Source: a virus
Strand: one strand, 5' to 3'
IMG/VR virus record: IMGVR_UViG_3300046311_000246
Coordinates: 1-39,315 of that record
Length of the DNA: 39,315 bases
Shown: piece by piece, positions 7,358 through 16,742 of the stretch
Numbering within the stretch: position 1 is the stretch's first letter
How the letters are laid out: each line of letters opens with the position of its first letter
Position numbers and translations under genes: made by a program
Notes under the pieces: model-generated
The model's input: the letters and a program-made list of their open reading frames with translations, nothing else
Database searches by the model: none
Told to the model about the DNA's origin: nothing

Positions 7358-7989
7358 GTTAATGATTTTCTAATATAATCATTCCACACAGAACTATCAC
7401 TAGCACCTTTTTGCCATTGTGCGGTTGGCGTTGTTAATGCTATATCCATATATTTTAAAGGGATACAATAAAAATTGGTCTGCACCTGCGATAAAAGATA
7501 TTTTTTGTAGGAAAAACCAAATCCATTATTTTCAAGCAATCCTTTCAAAGCGTAATAATCACCAACCCCAGTAAATTTATTAACATTATTATCCATATTC
7601 CAATAATTGTATTTTTCTATTAATTTTTGCATTATACGAAATCTAACAGTTAAAGGTAGATAATGGAAATTTATTCCATCCATGTAGATTCGACCATTTT
7701 CCGTCCATTTGTTTATAATTAATGTCATAGGATAAGCATCAAAATATTTTAAACTCTCCGTTATTGCTTCATATTGAAAATAAACTAACATACCACTTTG
7801 AACTTGAGAAATATCTAATAATTCACTATCCTTAGCGAAACCTGGTGATTTTCTCAGACTAGACCGTAAAAGCTTTATTCTCTTAATAAAAAAATTGAAA
7901 CTATCAATGGTTCTAGGGCGTAGCCCTGCATTTGATGCTTGTTGACGGAGCTTGTATAAAATCGAGGTCTTTTCACTTATATCTACCAT
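7354..7989 (-). CDS. Probable virion/baseplate-associated protein of unknown role
   Basis: A 211-aa soluble protein directly upstream of the gp54-like gene and on the same strand. The central section (GMLVYFQYEAI, YFDAYPMTLIINKW, then INFHYLPLTVRFRIMQKL) resembles a family found in tail regions of T4-like marine phages, with an FxYxP...YYDxFPLxL...GxNLHYLP pattern. I recall it only as a structural protein and cannot give it a T4 number. HEG1 ends 7 nt before its start codon, so HEG1 appears inserted just upstream, between this gene and the CTAATTA promoter at 8735. Confidence 0.6.
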   Translation of the reverse strand: MVDISEKTSILYKLRQQASNAGLRPRTIDSFNFFIKRIKLLRSSLRKSPGFAKDSELLDISQVQSGMLVYFQYEAITESLKYFDAYPMTLIINKWTENGRIYMDGINFHYLPLTVRFRIMQKLIEKYNYWNMDNNVNKFTGVGDYYALKGLLENNGFGFSYKKYLLSQVQTNFYCIPLKYMDIALTTPTAQWQKGASDSSVWNDYIRKSLT

Positions 7990-7996
7990 ACCTTAA

Positions 7997-8674
7997 TTAG
8001 AGTATAAATGTCCACTGATACCCTTTATGTGATTTACTTTTACCGATACAACATTTTGAAACAGTGCTAAAATCGAACCCGTCTAATTTTGTTGCATTAA
8101 CTGATGGGTATTCCTTTATAAGGACATCATCTTTATATTGACCAACTCTTTTCTTTGGTTTTGCATCACTCATTTTCTTTCTTGTTTCATCTGTATGTTT
8201 ATATCCTAAACTATTTGTATTACCTTTATATGCGTCACTTATTTTCTTTCTTGTTTCATCCGTCCTTTTTTTACCCCTATTACCATCACTCATTTTCTTT
8301 CTTGCTTCTTCAGTATGTTTATAACCAACAGAACCCTCTCCTCCTGCTGTCATATTCACTAAAGTACCAGTTCCTAAATCTCTTCTCCCATAAAGTAGAA
8401 TAAACTCAACTTCTTTTCTATTTGCTTCCTCTTCTGATAAGCCCTCTATCATTATTTCTATTCTATATTCAGTTTTATTAATCACATTATGCCAATGTGG
8501 ATTACTACGGTGTGTATTTTTACTTCTTTCATATTTTCCATCAATATTAGTTCCTTTACCTATATAAAATACTTCATTTTTATCTAAACGAATATGTCTG
8601 TATATGTAACAGAGTTTTTGTTCTTGATTATTTTTATTATTTATGGTACTATGACCATGTGGATTATTATCCAT
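7997..8674 (-). CDS. GIY-YIG homing endonuclease with NUMOD3 and NUMOD1-like motifs (HEG1)
   Basis: The 225-aa protein has three parts. The N-terminal GIY-YIG nuclease domain has YIYRHIRLDKNEVFYIGKG followed by YGRRDLGTGTLVN and an RKEVEF segment with the likely catalytic Glu. Next come three NUMOD3-type units (KHTEEARKKMSD, KRTDETRKKISD, KHTDETRKKMSD). The C-terminal NUMOD1/IENR1-like segment is VGQYKDDVLIKEYPSVNATK to KSHKGYQW. An in-frame GTG lies at 8704, but ATG 8674 is preferred because a GAGAGG ribosome binding site stands 8 nt before it and it aligns with the starts of HEG2 and HEG3. Such free-standing endonucleases cut phage genomes lacking the gene and spread by repair. Confidence 0.85.
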   Translation of the reverse strand: MDNNPHGHSTINNKNNQEQKLCYIYRHIRLDKNEVFYIGKGTNIDGKYERSKNTHRSNPHWHNVINKTEYRIEIMIEGLSEEEANRKEVEFILLYGRRDLGTGTLVNMTAGGEGSVGYKHTEEARKKMSDGNRGKKRTDETRKKISDAYKGNTNSLGYKHTDETRKKMSDAKPKKRVGQYKDDVLIKEYPSVNATKLDGFDFSTVSKCCIGKSKSHKGYQWTFIL

Positions 8675-8734
8675 GCTGATGTCCTCTCTGACGTTAGAAC
8701 CCACAGATGTTTCAGCATCGTGGTGGGTATAATT
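8675..8734 (-). promoter_or_regulatory. Structured 5' leader of HEG1 (two hairpins)
   Basis: Hairpin 1 (8699-8728) pairs ACCCAC with GTGGGT and GATG with CATC. Hairpin 2 (8681-8692) pairs GTC with GAC and holds the AGAGAG ribosome binding region in its loop. Both hairpins recur before HEG2 and HEG3 with compensatory base changes. Confidence 0.55.
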
Positions 8735-8741
8735 TAATTAG
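8728..8741 (-). promoter_or_regulatory. Putative phage late promoter of HEG1
   Basis: The minus strand reads CTAATTAAATTATA, with CTAATTA at 8741-8735, directly before the structured leader. It may originally have served the 211-aa virion gene downstream. Confidence 0.5.
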
Positions 8742-8746
8742 CCTTT

Positions 8747-8776
8747 ATTATAACATTATAGGTTTTACAATGTCAA
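8747..8776 (-). promoter_or_regulatory. Sigma70-type promoter of HEG1, tandem with the late motif
   Basis: On the minus strand TTGACA (8776-8771), an 18-nt spacer and TATAAT (8752-8747) form a consensus promoter just upstream of the late motif, so HEG1 could be transcribed both early and late. Confidence 0.65.
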
Positions 8777-8837
8777 ATTTATTTACCACTTACAAAGCAA
8801 TGACTTACATAATAATTATCTAAAATAAATTGTTTCC

Positions 8838-8851
8838 CTAATTACTTTAAA
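8838..8851 (+). promoter_or_regulatory. Putative phage late promoter of the gp8-like gene
   Basis: Reads CTAATTACTTTAAA, with 24 nt from the end of CTAATTA to the start codon; an AAGGAAT ribosome binding site lies between. Confidence 0.6.
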
Positions 8852-8868
8852 ATATTAAGGAATACAAT

Positions 8869-10233
8869 ATGCCAGCTAAAGCAATGCACTCGAGCAGGAT
8901 TAACAATGCACAAAACTTCATTGATGATGTTGCTGAAAGTGGTAACTCATTTTTTGTGGGAATCGGAAAATCCGACAGTTGGTCTGACACATTTGATGAT
9001 TTTACGGATGATAATCTTTACCCCGAATTAGTTAATGGTGCAACCCGTACATTGACATACGAAGCACAAGTAAGACAAAATATACTAGCAATGAAAAAAC
9101 TATCTGTGCCATTTGTATCACATGGGATAAGAAGATATAATTGGATAAGTGGACAGACTTATGTTGCATGGGATTCGACTGATCCAGATATATTTACGAA
9201 AAGATTTTATGTAGTTACGGATGATTTAAATGTTTATAAATGTATTCGGAGAGGAGCTGGTGCATCATCTGTTCGTCCATCCCACACAAATGCAACACCA
9301 ACGACTGAGGCTGATGGGTATATGTGGCGTTTTATGTATTACCTTTCTGCTGTTAATACGCAAAGATTTTTAACGGATGTATATATACCTGTTAAGACTG
9401 TTTTGGGTGTTGGTGCTATTGACGCTGATAATGACCAATATGCAAATCAATTAGAATCCTTAAATATCAAAGGGGACATTTACACCATTAAAGTTGTTAA
9501 TGGGGGCAGTGGCTATACATCTGCAACTGTTGTTATTGATGGGAATGGTACTGGTGCTACTGCAACAGCTACTTTATCGGGGGGTGTTGTTACAGGAATT
9601 ACAGTAACGAATGTTGGAAGTAACTATAACGTAGCCAAAGTAACAATTACAGGTAATGGTACGGGTGCTACTGCTGTTGCTGTTTTATCACCACCAAACG
9701 GACATGGCTATGATCCTGTGGCTGAACTTGGGGGAGAATTTGTACTTGTTAGCTTTACATTGGTTGGGGATGAAGAAAATACATTTATTGTGGATGATGA
9801 TTTCCGTCAAATTTCCCTTATTAAAAATCCTTTAAATTTTGGTACGTCTGTTATAGCAACTGCTGATAGGTTAGAAGCTGTTAAAACTATGCGATTAAGT
9901 TCAGTAACAAATGGTACATCTTTTACACAAAGTAACGTGGGTTCTGTTATAAGAAGTCAATCGGACGAATCGATCAAGGCTTTTGTTGTTAGTTATGATA
10001 CAGCTTCTGGTGATTTAAAATATACACAAAATGATAAGACTGGATATAAGCCTTTTGTGCAAGGCAGTACGATTTTATCGAATACCGGTGCGACAGGAAC
10101 AATATCAGTTTTAGCACAAGCAACGCCTGATGTAAATATTCATAGCGGACAATTACTTATTGTGGATAATATCCAAGCTGTGAATAGAACTATTACTGGA
10201 CAAGAATCTTTAACATTTATTATTCAACATTAA
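8869..10233 (+). CDS. 8: Baseplate wedge protein, T4 gp8-like, with an inserted glycine-rich repeat domain
   Basis: The 454-aa protein begins with an INNAQNFID segment, then [13 protein letters not shown], which matches FITFGRSEPWSS of T4 gp8. Next come VYKCIRRG (LVYRCLD in T4), the [13 protein letters not shown] motif (GDGYVWEYLFEIP), YIPVKTV, and [16 protein letters not shown] (GFRQISIITNPLEA). gp8 is a dimeric wedge protein of the contractile-tail baseplate. Unlike T4 gp8 (334 aa), residues about 210-275 hold two copies of a beta-type repeat ([12 protein letters not shown] then [23 protein letters not shown] then [12 protein letters not shown]), a unit common in phage fibre proteins. A late promoter motif precedes it. 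Confidence 0.8.
   Translation: MPAKAMHSSRINNAQNFIDDVAESGNSFFVGIGKSDSWSDTFDDFTDDNLYPELVNGATRTLTYEAQVRQNILAMKKLSVPFVSHGIRRYNWISGQTYVAWDSTDPDIFTKRFYVVTDDLNVYKCIRRGAGASSVRPSHTNATPTTEADGYMWRFMYYLSAVNTQRFLTDVYIPVKTVLGVGAIDADNDQYANQLESLNIKGDIYTIKVVNGGSGYTSATVVIDGNGTGATATATLSGGVVTGITVTNVGSNYNVAKVTITGNGTGATAVAVLSPPNGHGYDPVAELGGEFVLVSFTLVGDEENTFIVDDDFRQISLIKNPLNFGTSVIATADRLEAVKTMRLSSVTNGTSFTQSNVGSVIRSQSDESIKAFVVSYDTASGDLKYTQNDKTGYKPFVQGSTILSNTGATGTISVLAQATPDVNIHSGQLLIVDNIQAVNRTITGQESLTFIIQH
9496..9695 (+). repeat. Two-copy glycine-rich coding repeat within gp8
   Basis: Two tandem units encode GYTxA-like strands followed by GNGTGATA; the DNA segment GGTAC-GGTGCTACTGC recurs with a single changed base. 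The unit resembles repeat modules of tail-fibre and surface proteins and is absent from T4 gp8. Confidence 0.6.
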
Positions 10234-10241
10234 AATATGGA

Positions 10242-10270
10242 TTGACATAATTTATTTCTCGTGTTATTAT
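10242..10270 (+). promoter_or_regulatory. Sigma70-type promoter
   Basis: TTGACA (10242-10247), a 17-nt spacer and TATTAT (10265-10270), 28 nt before the 181-aa gene. It probably drives the three non-virion genes up to 11368. Confidence 0.75.
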
Positions 10271-10298
10271 TATTTTAAAATTAACATGGAGAATTTAA

Positions 10299-10844
10299 AT
10301 GTCTGAAAAAAATTACACATTACTAACTTGGGCTTACAATGATAGTGGTGTTTGTATTGGCGATGTAGAACTTGCCAAAGAATTATTCCAATTAGGGATT
10401 GATCCACAACCAGCAAAACCTAGAAATCAAGTATGTAGTATTGGTTGGTGTGAACATGAACAAAAATGGTACGGTTGGTCACATCGTGCGAGATGGGGCT
10501 TTGGTATTGGTTCTGGGGTTAAAAAAGGCGACATAGCATATAATCCTGCTAACCTAGATGATTGGATAGAGAATAAAGTAGCGTTTGAGGTTGATGAGTA
10601 TCAAACACTTATAAGAACTGAAATAAAACCCAATCAAAAAGTCGATCTTGATGATAGTGGGGATAGAACGGTTCTTACTATTACTACACGTTACAATAAT
10701 GAAGTACCGATCGAAAGTCGCAGAAATACTATTAATCATGATCATTTTGTAGTTCCTGAAACATTTGGACGTGGGGAGTGGACAGCACAAACTCTTGAAG
10801 ATGCAAAACAGATGGCTATAGACTTCGCAGATAACACAGGATAA
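10299..10844 (+). CDS. Conserved phage protein of unknown function
   Basis: A 181-aa soluble protein preceded by ATGGAGAA (ribosome binding site) and a sigma70-type promoter. It contains a conserved-looking VCSIGWCEHEQKWYGWSHRA segment followed by FGIGSGVKKGD. I recall this segment from several large phages, without a function. An acidic middle and the C-terminal TLEDAKQMAIDFAD helix follow. It sits with two small genes between virion genes, which suggests an early accessory cluster. Confidence 0.6.
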   Translation: MSEKNYTLLTWAYNDSGVCIGDVELAKELFQLGIDPQPAKPRNQVCSIGWCEHEQKWYGWSHRARWGFGIGSGVKKGDIAYNPANLDDWIENKVAFEVDEYQTLIRTEIKPNQKVDLDDSGDRTVLTITTRYNNEVPIESRRNTINHDHFVVPETFGRGEWTAQTLEDAKQMAIDFADNTG

Positions 10845-10847
10845 ATA

Positions 10848-11048
10848 ATGGACAAAGACAAACTTTTAGAACAAATATTAAAAGCTAAAGATACTATTAC
10901 AATGTTTAATATTGAAGAACTTGTTGAGGAATGTGATTTTTTTATGCCTGAAAAAGTTAAGAATAGGGTACAAGATGCTATAAAATTCCATGACGCTCTT
11001 TTCATCGGGAGAATAAATAGGCTATTAAGAAAAGATGATTTAAAATGA
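10848..11048 (+). CDS. Small hypothetical protein
   Basis: A 66-aa, predicted helical, charged protein 3 nt after the preceding gene and overlapping the next start by 4 nt (ATGA). No recognised domain. Confidence 0.5.
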   Translation: MDKDKLLEQILKAKDTITMFNIEELVEECDFFMPEKVKNRVQDAIKFHDALFIGRINRLLRKDDLK

Positions 11049-11368
11049 TAATGCCTGATAAAATGATTACAGCATCTCAATCATTATTTTACAAATCTTT
11101 ACTAATCCTAAAGGAATTAAATAAAACCAAAGAACCTGTGAAAATATTTTTAGCATTACAAAATTCTATGAGTGCTAAGGATTTTATTTTATGTTTAAAC
11201 TATCTATTTATTATAGGGGAGATCACTATGGAAAAAGAGCCGTCCAATCATTTAGAAAGCTATGAAAAACCAAATGACGAAACCATTGAAGCTATGGAAG
11301 ATGCGATAAATGGTAACGTCATTCATTATAATTCTGTTGATGAATTATTTGATGATTGGGAACAATAA
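11045..11368 (+). CDS. Small protein with an antitoxin-like C-terminus
   Basis: The full frame encodes 107 aa. Its last 35 residues (KPNDETIEAMEDAINGN, then NSVDELFDDWEQ) resemble the C-terminal tail of RelB/DinJ-type antitoxins, which often read PNxETxxAMxEAxxG ... SxDELFxDL. An internal in-frame ATG at 11228 has a strong AGGGGAG ribosome binding site (11215-11221), so a 46-aa protein holding just this tail may be the main or an extra product. No toxin gene is adjacent on either strand. The N-terminal 60 residues are helical and unrecognised. Confidence 0.55.
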   Translation: MIMPDKMITASQSLFYKSLLILKELNKTKEPVKIFLALQNSMSAKDFILCLNYLFIIGEITMEKEPSNHLESYEKPNDETIEAMEDAINGNVIHYNSVDELFDDWEQ

Positions 11369-11396
11369 TAAAAAAATAATTATCTATTCCCCTTTG

Positions 11397-11410
11397 CTAA
11401 TTAAGTAAAA
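11397..11410 (+). promoter_or_regulatory. Putative phage late promoter of the giant baseplate gene
   Basis: Reads CTAATTAAGTAAAA, with 23 nt from the end of CTAATTA to the start codon. Confidence 0.55.
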
Positions 11411-11426
11411 CATAGTGGAATAGATA

Positions 11427-14400
11427 ATGCCAATTACCCCTTACGAATCGTCCCCATACCATGACGATTTTGACCAAGCAAAAAACTTTTATAGAATATT
11501 ATTCTCGGGGGGTAGACCAGTCCAACCAAGAGAATTAAATCAATTACAAACAATTATAAATAATCAATTTGATCAATTAACAAGTCATTTTTTCAAAGAT
11601 GGCTCTCCTGTTGTTGGTGGTAATGTTGTTTTTAATAATGAATATTCCTTTGTTAAATTAGAATCAACATTTACACATTCCGCTACAAGTTATACTGCTA
11701 CGAATTATGCAAACGAATATGTGGGTACGATATTAACTGGATTGACATCAGGCGTTAAAGCACGAGTATTACAAGTTGTACAGCCTGTTGGTTCTGATCC
11801 GCTAACAATATATGTTCGATATGAAGGTTCAGGTACAGACAATGAAACAAAGACGTTCTCACCATCGGAAGTATTATCATCGAATGGTTCGCCAGTAAGA
11901 TATGCCAAAGTAAAAAACTTAGCATCTGTTCCAACTGGGTATGGGGCTAGTTTTTCTGTCGATGAGGGTTATTGGTATGTTAATGGTGCTTTGGTGTATG
12001 CACCGTTTCAATCTATTATTTTAGGTAAATATTCCCCCGATAATATTAATACGAGATTATCTTATAAAATATCCGAACAGACAGTAACATCTGCTACAGA
12101 CAGTTCATTGTTTGATAATACTTTGGGTGCTACTACACTTGGGGGTACAGGTGCAGATAGACAAAAAATAAGTCTTGCATTAATACGAGAAGATTTAGAT
12201 TATGATAATAGAGATCCGTTAAACAATAAACTTATACAATTAATAGTTATTGAAAATTCAAGAGTAAAGAAAAGTGCAAAGACTGAATATTCCGATTTGG
12301 GAGATACTTTAGCCCAAAGAACTTATGATGAATCGGGTAATTACACCGTTAATAACTTTGGTATTAACATTAAAGAACATTTAAATGATGGTAGTAATTT
12401 AGGACAATATACTGCTGAGGGAGGTGGCACTGCTACTAAACTTGCTGTTGGTATTGAAAAGGGGAAAGCTTATGTATATGGTTATCCCATTGAAATAGAA
12501 GATACCATTTATTTAGATGTTGATAAATCAAGAGATGTTGAATATAAAAATAATGCGTCCCTAACAGTAAAATATGGTAATTATATTGAAATTAATACTG
12601 TTGTATCAATACCTGATATACAAAATTTTACAACAGCGAATTTAAGAAATTCAGGGAATACGACTATAGGAACAGCAAGAATTAGACACATTCAATATGT
12701 TTCTGGAAGTGGTAGCAGTGCTAAATATAGGTTATATATTTTTGATGTTATAATGAATAGCGGACAGTCCTTTTCTAATGTGGATAACATTCAACAAACT
12801 GTACCTTATGGAGGATCTGCTTTTACTGCTGATGTCATATCTGCATCTTCCTTATTTGATACTGACACAAATAAAATGTTATTTGATTTACCGTTCGCTA
12901 CAACTAAAACATTAAGAGATACATTAGGGAATATAGAATCTATTTACGATGCTAAAGTATTATTAAGTGGAACTGTTACAACAGGTTCTGTTACTATCAA
13001 TACTGGCAATGCTAATATTACGTTCAATTCGTCATCTACATCTGAGTATATTATAACACGAGATGATAATGGTACGATTATATCACCAACATCCATTACT
13101 ATAAATTCTCCTGCCAATACTGCAACACTAACATTTACAGGACAAGATGGTAATCTTATTTATGTATATGCCCCCGTTACAAAAGTTAATACAAGTGCAA
13201 GAGAAAAAACTAAAACTCTCACCACTGGTGCAACAGTCAATCTTAGTTCGCCCGATGTAACATCCAGTGGTGTTTTCTATTCTCTTGGTAAGTGTGATGT
13301 ATTACGCATTAATTCCATTACTAATGGTGGTGTTAATATAACAAATAGATTTACCCTAGATAACGGACAAAGAGATAATTTTTACACAGTATCAAGGGTT
13401 CAACTAAAATCAGGGTTTAGTCAACCAAGTGGAACAACCACAGTAAATTTTGATTATTTCACTCATGGTGCGGGGGATTATTTTTCAGTGGATTCGTATG
13501 CCAATATTGATTATGAGGATATACCATCTTACAAGGGGAAATCCTTACGAGATTTATTGGACTTTAGACCTGTTAAAGATTATGCAGGGGTTAATTTTAC
13601 ATCTACAGGAGCTTCTAAGGGGGATGTTATTGAACCTAATAGTGTATTTCGTTCTGATATGCAATTTTACTTACCACGCATTGATAAAATATTCATTAAT
13701 AAAAGTGGTAAATTTGGCATTGTAAAGGGTATATCTTCTGTACCTCCCCAAGTACCAAATAACCCAAAAGACAGCATGGTAATATATACCTTAACGATTA
13801 ACCCCTTTACCTTTGGTGCGTATGATGTCATTCCTAACCTGGTTGATAATTCTCGCTCCACTATGGAAGATATTAGAAGATTGAAGAAGCGTGTTGATAA
13901 ATTAGAATATTACGTTGCATTATCATTACTTGAAAAAGAGACTTCAAATTTACAAATATTTGACGATTCAGGATTAGAAAAGTATAAAAACGGATTTATT
14001 GCAAATTCTTTTTATGGACATAATTTATCATACACAACACATCCCGACTATTCTTGTTCGATTGATAAGATTAAAGGACATTTAAGACCACAGTTTTATC
14101 AAGACAACGTAAAGATGTATTATAATTCAGGAGCGTCAACTAATGTGCAAAAAACAGGGGCGTTATTAACATTACCATATAGCAAAGTGGTGGAGGAAAG
14201 ACAACCATTTGCCACTGAAGCTATCAATGTAAACCCATACAATGTGTTTTTGTGGTCTGGTACAATGACTTTATCCCCCAGTTCTGATGAATGGAAAGAA
14301 ACCAAAAGAAGACCTGACGTTATTTTTAACAACGAGGGTATATATGATTCTCTTGTAAATATTATTGATGAAACAAATGCTAATGGTACACTATGGAATG

Positions 14401-16721
14401 AATGGACGACAAATTGGATAGGTGTTGAAACCAACCAACAGACCGTTTTTGACAGTGCTACAGCTCACGGTCTTAGTATGAGTGAAACATTAGGAACAGC
14501 AGTAAATTTCAATAGAGGAATAGGTATTGGTGCTAATGGATCTCACTTACGACAAACTGATTCTGTTATAACAACCACATCAACGGGACAAGCTAGAACA
14601 GGCATAGAAAGACGCACGGTAAGTGAAACATTAACAAACAATATTGGCGATAGAGTTGTTGAAGTAAACTTTATTCCGTTTATGCGTTCTCGTAAAGTAT
14701 ATTTTAAAGCGGAAAGATTAAAACCAAATACCAAAGTATATCCATTTTTTGACGGACAAGATATAAGTAACTACGTTAAATCTGAAACTTTTGTGGAATA
14801 TTCAGATGTAAATGATTCAGACGTAACAAATTATTTAAATCGTACAAGCCATCCTAATGGTTCGTCCGCATTAATAACTAATGCTAATGGTGTGGTTCAA
14901 GGATCATTCATTATACCAAATAATAGTAGTTTAAGATTCAAAACGGGGGCAAGACCGTTTAAACTAACAGATTCCCCAACAAATAATACAAACGAAGAAA
15001 CAACAACTTCTGAGATTATTTATGAAGCGAAGGGTATAATTGAACAGAAAGAAAATGTTGTTATATCTACACAAGTACCACGGATTGAGAGAAGTGTTGT
15101 GCGGGAAAATCGTGTTGTTGTTGATACAAGAATACAAGAAACGACACAATGGATCGATCCTTTAGCACAATCATTTTTATTGGATCGTGTGGGGGGTGTA
15201 TTTCTTGAATCTATTGATATATTTTTCAAAACTAAAGACCCATCAATACCTGTCACATTACAAATAAGAGTTATGGAAAATGGTATTCCAACAAACAGAA
15301 TAGTACCATTTTCAGAAGTAACCATATTACCTGCAAGTGTTAATATTAGCAATAACGCATCCTCATCAACTAACTTTAAATTTAGAAGTTTAGTATATTT
15401 ACAACAATCTGTTGAATATTGTTTTGTTTTATTATCTAACTCTGATAAGTATCTTGTATGGATTGCCACGTTGGGGGGTACTGACGTTACAAACACATCA
15501 TATCGTGTTGATAAGCAACCATACGCAGGTGTTATGTTTAAATCCCAAAATGCTTCTACATGGACACCAGAACAGACACAAGATATTAAATTTACCCTTA
15601 ATAGAGCGGATTTTACACAAACATCAGGTACAGCAGTTTTTAATAACGTGATAATGCCTTTAGCTTTACTTGATACAGATTCTTTAGAATTTACAAATGG
15701 TTCTAATGTTATAAAAGTGTACCATAGAAATCATGGTATGTTTGAGGGGTCAAGAGTAAGAATATCGGGTGTTCAAGCGACATCAGGATCTAACATTAAC
15801 AATATACCGCTAACACAAATTAATAAAGTTGCATCATCAAATGATACAACACCCCAAACAACAAATACTCATGCTATATCAGATGTTGAAATGGATAGTT
15901 ATAAAATAACTGTTACAACAAATGCTAATGCTACTGGAAGAGCAGGTGGTTCTGCCATATATGCTTCGGAGAATAACGTAGCGAATACAATGACCCCCAT
16001 TGTTCAAGAGATTGTATTGCCAAACACAGACATAAGTTATCGGTGCAGAATTTCAACAGCACAATCATTAGCGGGTTCGGAAACACCATATTCCCTATCT
16101 AACTATTTTAGTGTGATACCAAATGAAACACTATCGTTGCGTCAACCCTATTGTGTTGCAAGTCAACAAAACGAAACCTTATCTGCTTTATCAGGTGCAA
16201 AGTCTTTAAGATTTGAAGCGAACTTCACCACAACACAAAGCAATTTAAGCCCCGTTATAGACTTAGAAAGAATATCTTTAGTAACTGTAGCTAACAGAAT
16301 AGATCGCCCTAGTAACACTGATATAAATGGATTTAACACGGTTTCAGGATTTGTTTCTCATACTAAGGGAATTGGTGGCAGTGCGTTGGCGTGTCATGTT
16401 GATAAAAAGTTTGTGGTTAAGGAAGATGCCGATTCTCTAAAAGTATATTTCAATGTAAGTCGTCCATCAGGTAGTTATATTGATTTTTATTATAAAATAT
16501 CTTCGGGGGATGAAAGTAATTTTGATGAAACTGATTGGGTTTTAGCAACACCTGACGATCCGATTAAATTTTCAGAAACGCTAGATACGTTTAATGAGGT
16601 TTCATATACTATAAATAACTTGGAAAACTTTACAACGTATTCGGGGAAAATAGTTTTAACATCAACTAATTCATCAAATGTACCTGTAATTAAGGATTAC
16701 CGTATAATCGCAACTACCTAA
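11427..16721 (+). CDS. Giant virion structural protein with DUF4815-type N-terminus
   Basis: A 1764-aa protein. The N-terminus (PYESSPYHDDFD, KNFYRILFSGGRPVQPRELN, then HFFKDGSPVVGG) is the DUF4815-type start seen in large baseplate or tail-fibre-attachment proteins of T4-like marine phages. Later hallmarks are a RRLKKRVDKLEYYVALSLLE helix (about residue 815), VNFIPFMRSRKVYFKAE with LKPNTKVYPFFDGQDISNYV (about 1080-1130), and WIDPLAQSFLLD with FKTKDPSIPVTLQIRVMENG (about 1240-1280). The C-terminus is beta-rich and Thr/Ser/Asn-rich. It is probably a baseplate or fibre-network component; the exact T4 equivalent is unclear (gp10 is a candidate). A late motif precedes it. Confidence 0.8.
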   Translation: MPITPYESSPYHDDFDQAKNFYRILFSGGRPVQPRELNQLQTIINNQFDQLTSHFFKDGSPVVGGNVVFNNEYSFVKLESTFTHSATSYTATNYANEYVGTILTGLTSGVKARVLQVVQPVGSDPLTIYVRYEGSGTDNETKTFSPSEVLSSNGSPVRYAKVKNLASVPTGYGASFSVDEGYWYVNGALVYAPFQSIILGKYSPDNINTRLSYKISEQTVTSATDSSLFDNTLGATTLGGTGADRQKISLALIREDLDYDNRDPLNNKLIQLIVIENSRVKKSAKTEYSDLGDTLAQRTYDESGNYTVNNFGINIKEHLNDGSNLGQYTAEGGGTATKLAVGIEKGKAYVYGYPIEIEDTIYLDVDKSRDVEYKNNASLTVKYGNYIEINTVVSIPDIQNFTTANLRNSGNTTIGTARIRHIQYVSGSGSSAKYRLYIFDVIMNSGQSFSNVDNIQQTVPYGGSAFTADVISASSLFDTDTNKMLFDLPFATTKTLRDTLGNIESIYDAKVLLSGTVTTGSVTINTGNANITFNSSSTSEYIITRDDNGTIISPTSITINSPANTATLTFTGQDGNLIYVYAPVTKVNTSAREKTKTLTTGATVNLSSPDVTSSGVFYSLGKCDVLRINSITNGGVNITNRFTLDNGQRDNFYTVSRVQLKSGFSQPSGTTTVNFDYFTHGAGDYFSVDSYANIDYEDIPSYKGKSLRDLLDFRPVKDYAGVNFTSTGASKGDVIEPNSVFRSDMQFYLPRIDKIFINKSGKFGIVKGISSVPPQVPNNPKDSMVIYTLTINPFTFGAYDVIPNLVDNSRSTMEDIRRLKKRVDKLEYYVALSLLEKETSNLQIFDDSGLEKYKNGFIANSFYGHNLSYTTHPDYSCSIDKIKGHLRPQFYQDNVKMYYNSGASTNVQKTGALLTLPYSKVVEERQPFATEAINVNPYNVFLWSGTMTLSPSSDEWKETKRRPDVIFNNEGIYDSLVNIIDETNANGTLWNEWTTNWIGVETNQQTVFDSATAHGLSMSETLGTAVNFNRGIGIGANGSHLRQTDSVITTTSTGQARTGIERRTVSETLTNNIGDRVVEVNFIPFMRSRKVYFKAERLKPNTKVYPFFDGQDISNYVKSETFVEYSDVNDSDVTNYLNRTSHPNGSSALITNANGVVQGSFIIPNNSSLRFKTGARPFKLTDSPTNNTNEETTTSEIIYEAKGIIEQKENVVISTQVPRIERSVVRENRVVVDTRIQETTQWIDPLAQSFLLDRVGGVFLESIDIFFKTKDPSIPVTLQIRVMENGIPTNRIVPFSEVTILPASVNISNNASSSTNFKFRSLVYLQQSVEYCFVLLSNSDKYLVWIATLGGTDVTNTSYRVDKQPYAGVMFKSQNASTWTPEQTQDIKFTLNRADFTQTSGTAVFNNVIMPLALLDTDSLEFTNGSNVIKVYHRNHGMFEGSRVRISGVQATSGSNINNIPLTQINKVASSNDTTPQTTNTHAISDVEMDSYKITVTTNANATGRAGGSAIYASENNVANTMTPIVQEIVLPNTDISYRCRISTAQSLAGSETPYSLSNYFSVIPNETLSLRQPYCVASQQNETLSALSGAKSLRFEANFTTTQSNLSPVIDLERISLVTVANRIDRPSNTDINGFNTVSGFVSHTKGIGGSALACHVDKKFVVKEDADSLKVYFNVSRPSGSYIDFYYKISSGDESNFDETDWVLATPDDPIKFSETLDTFNEVSYTINNLENFTTYSGKIVLTSTNSSNVPVIKDYRIIATT

Positions 16722-16731
16722 TTATTTTAGA
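16718..16731 (+). promoter_or_regulatory. Putative phage late promoter
   Basis: Reads CTAATTATTTTAGA, overlapping the stop codon of the giant gene; 18 nt from the end of CTAATTA to the 73-aa gene start. Confidence 0.5.
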
Positions 16732-16742
16732 AAGATTTAATT

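Noticed and set aside
7994-8000. CTAATTA on the minus strand just before the 211-aa virion gene
   Set aside because: It is made by the HEG1 stop codon and the ribosome binding site, ends only 4 nt before the start codon, and lacks the TAAA extension, so it cannot be a promoter for that gene.
8155-8403. Plus-strand frame of 82 aa over HEG1, rich in Phe, Ser and Tyr
   Set aside because: It is the complement of the NUMOD3 repeats of HEG1 and has no start signals.
15020-15496. Minus-strand open frame of 158 aa inside the giant virion gene
   Set aside because: It lies wholly inside a clear structural gene on the other strand, has no ribosome binding site or recognisable motif, and its composition is that of reverse-strand shadow.
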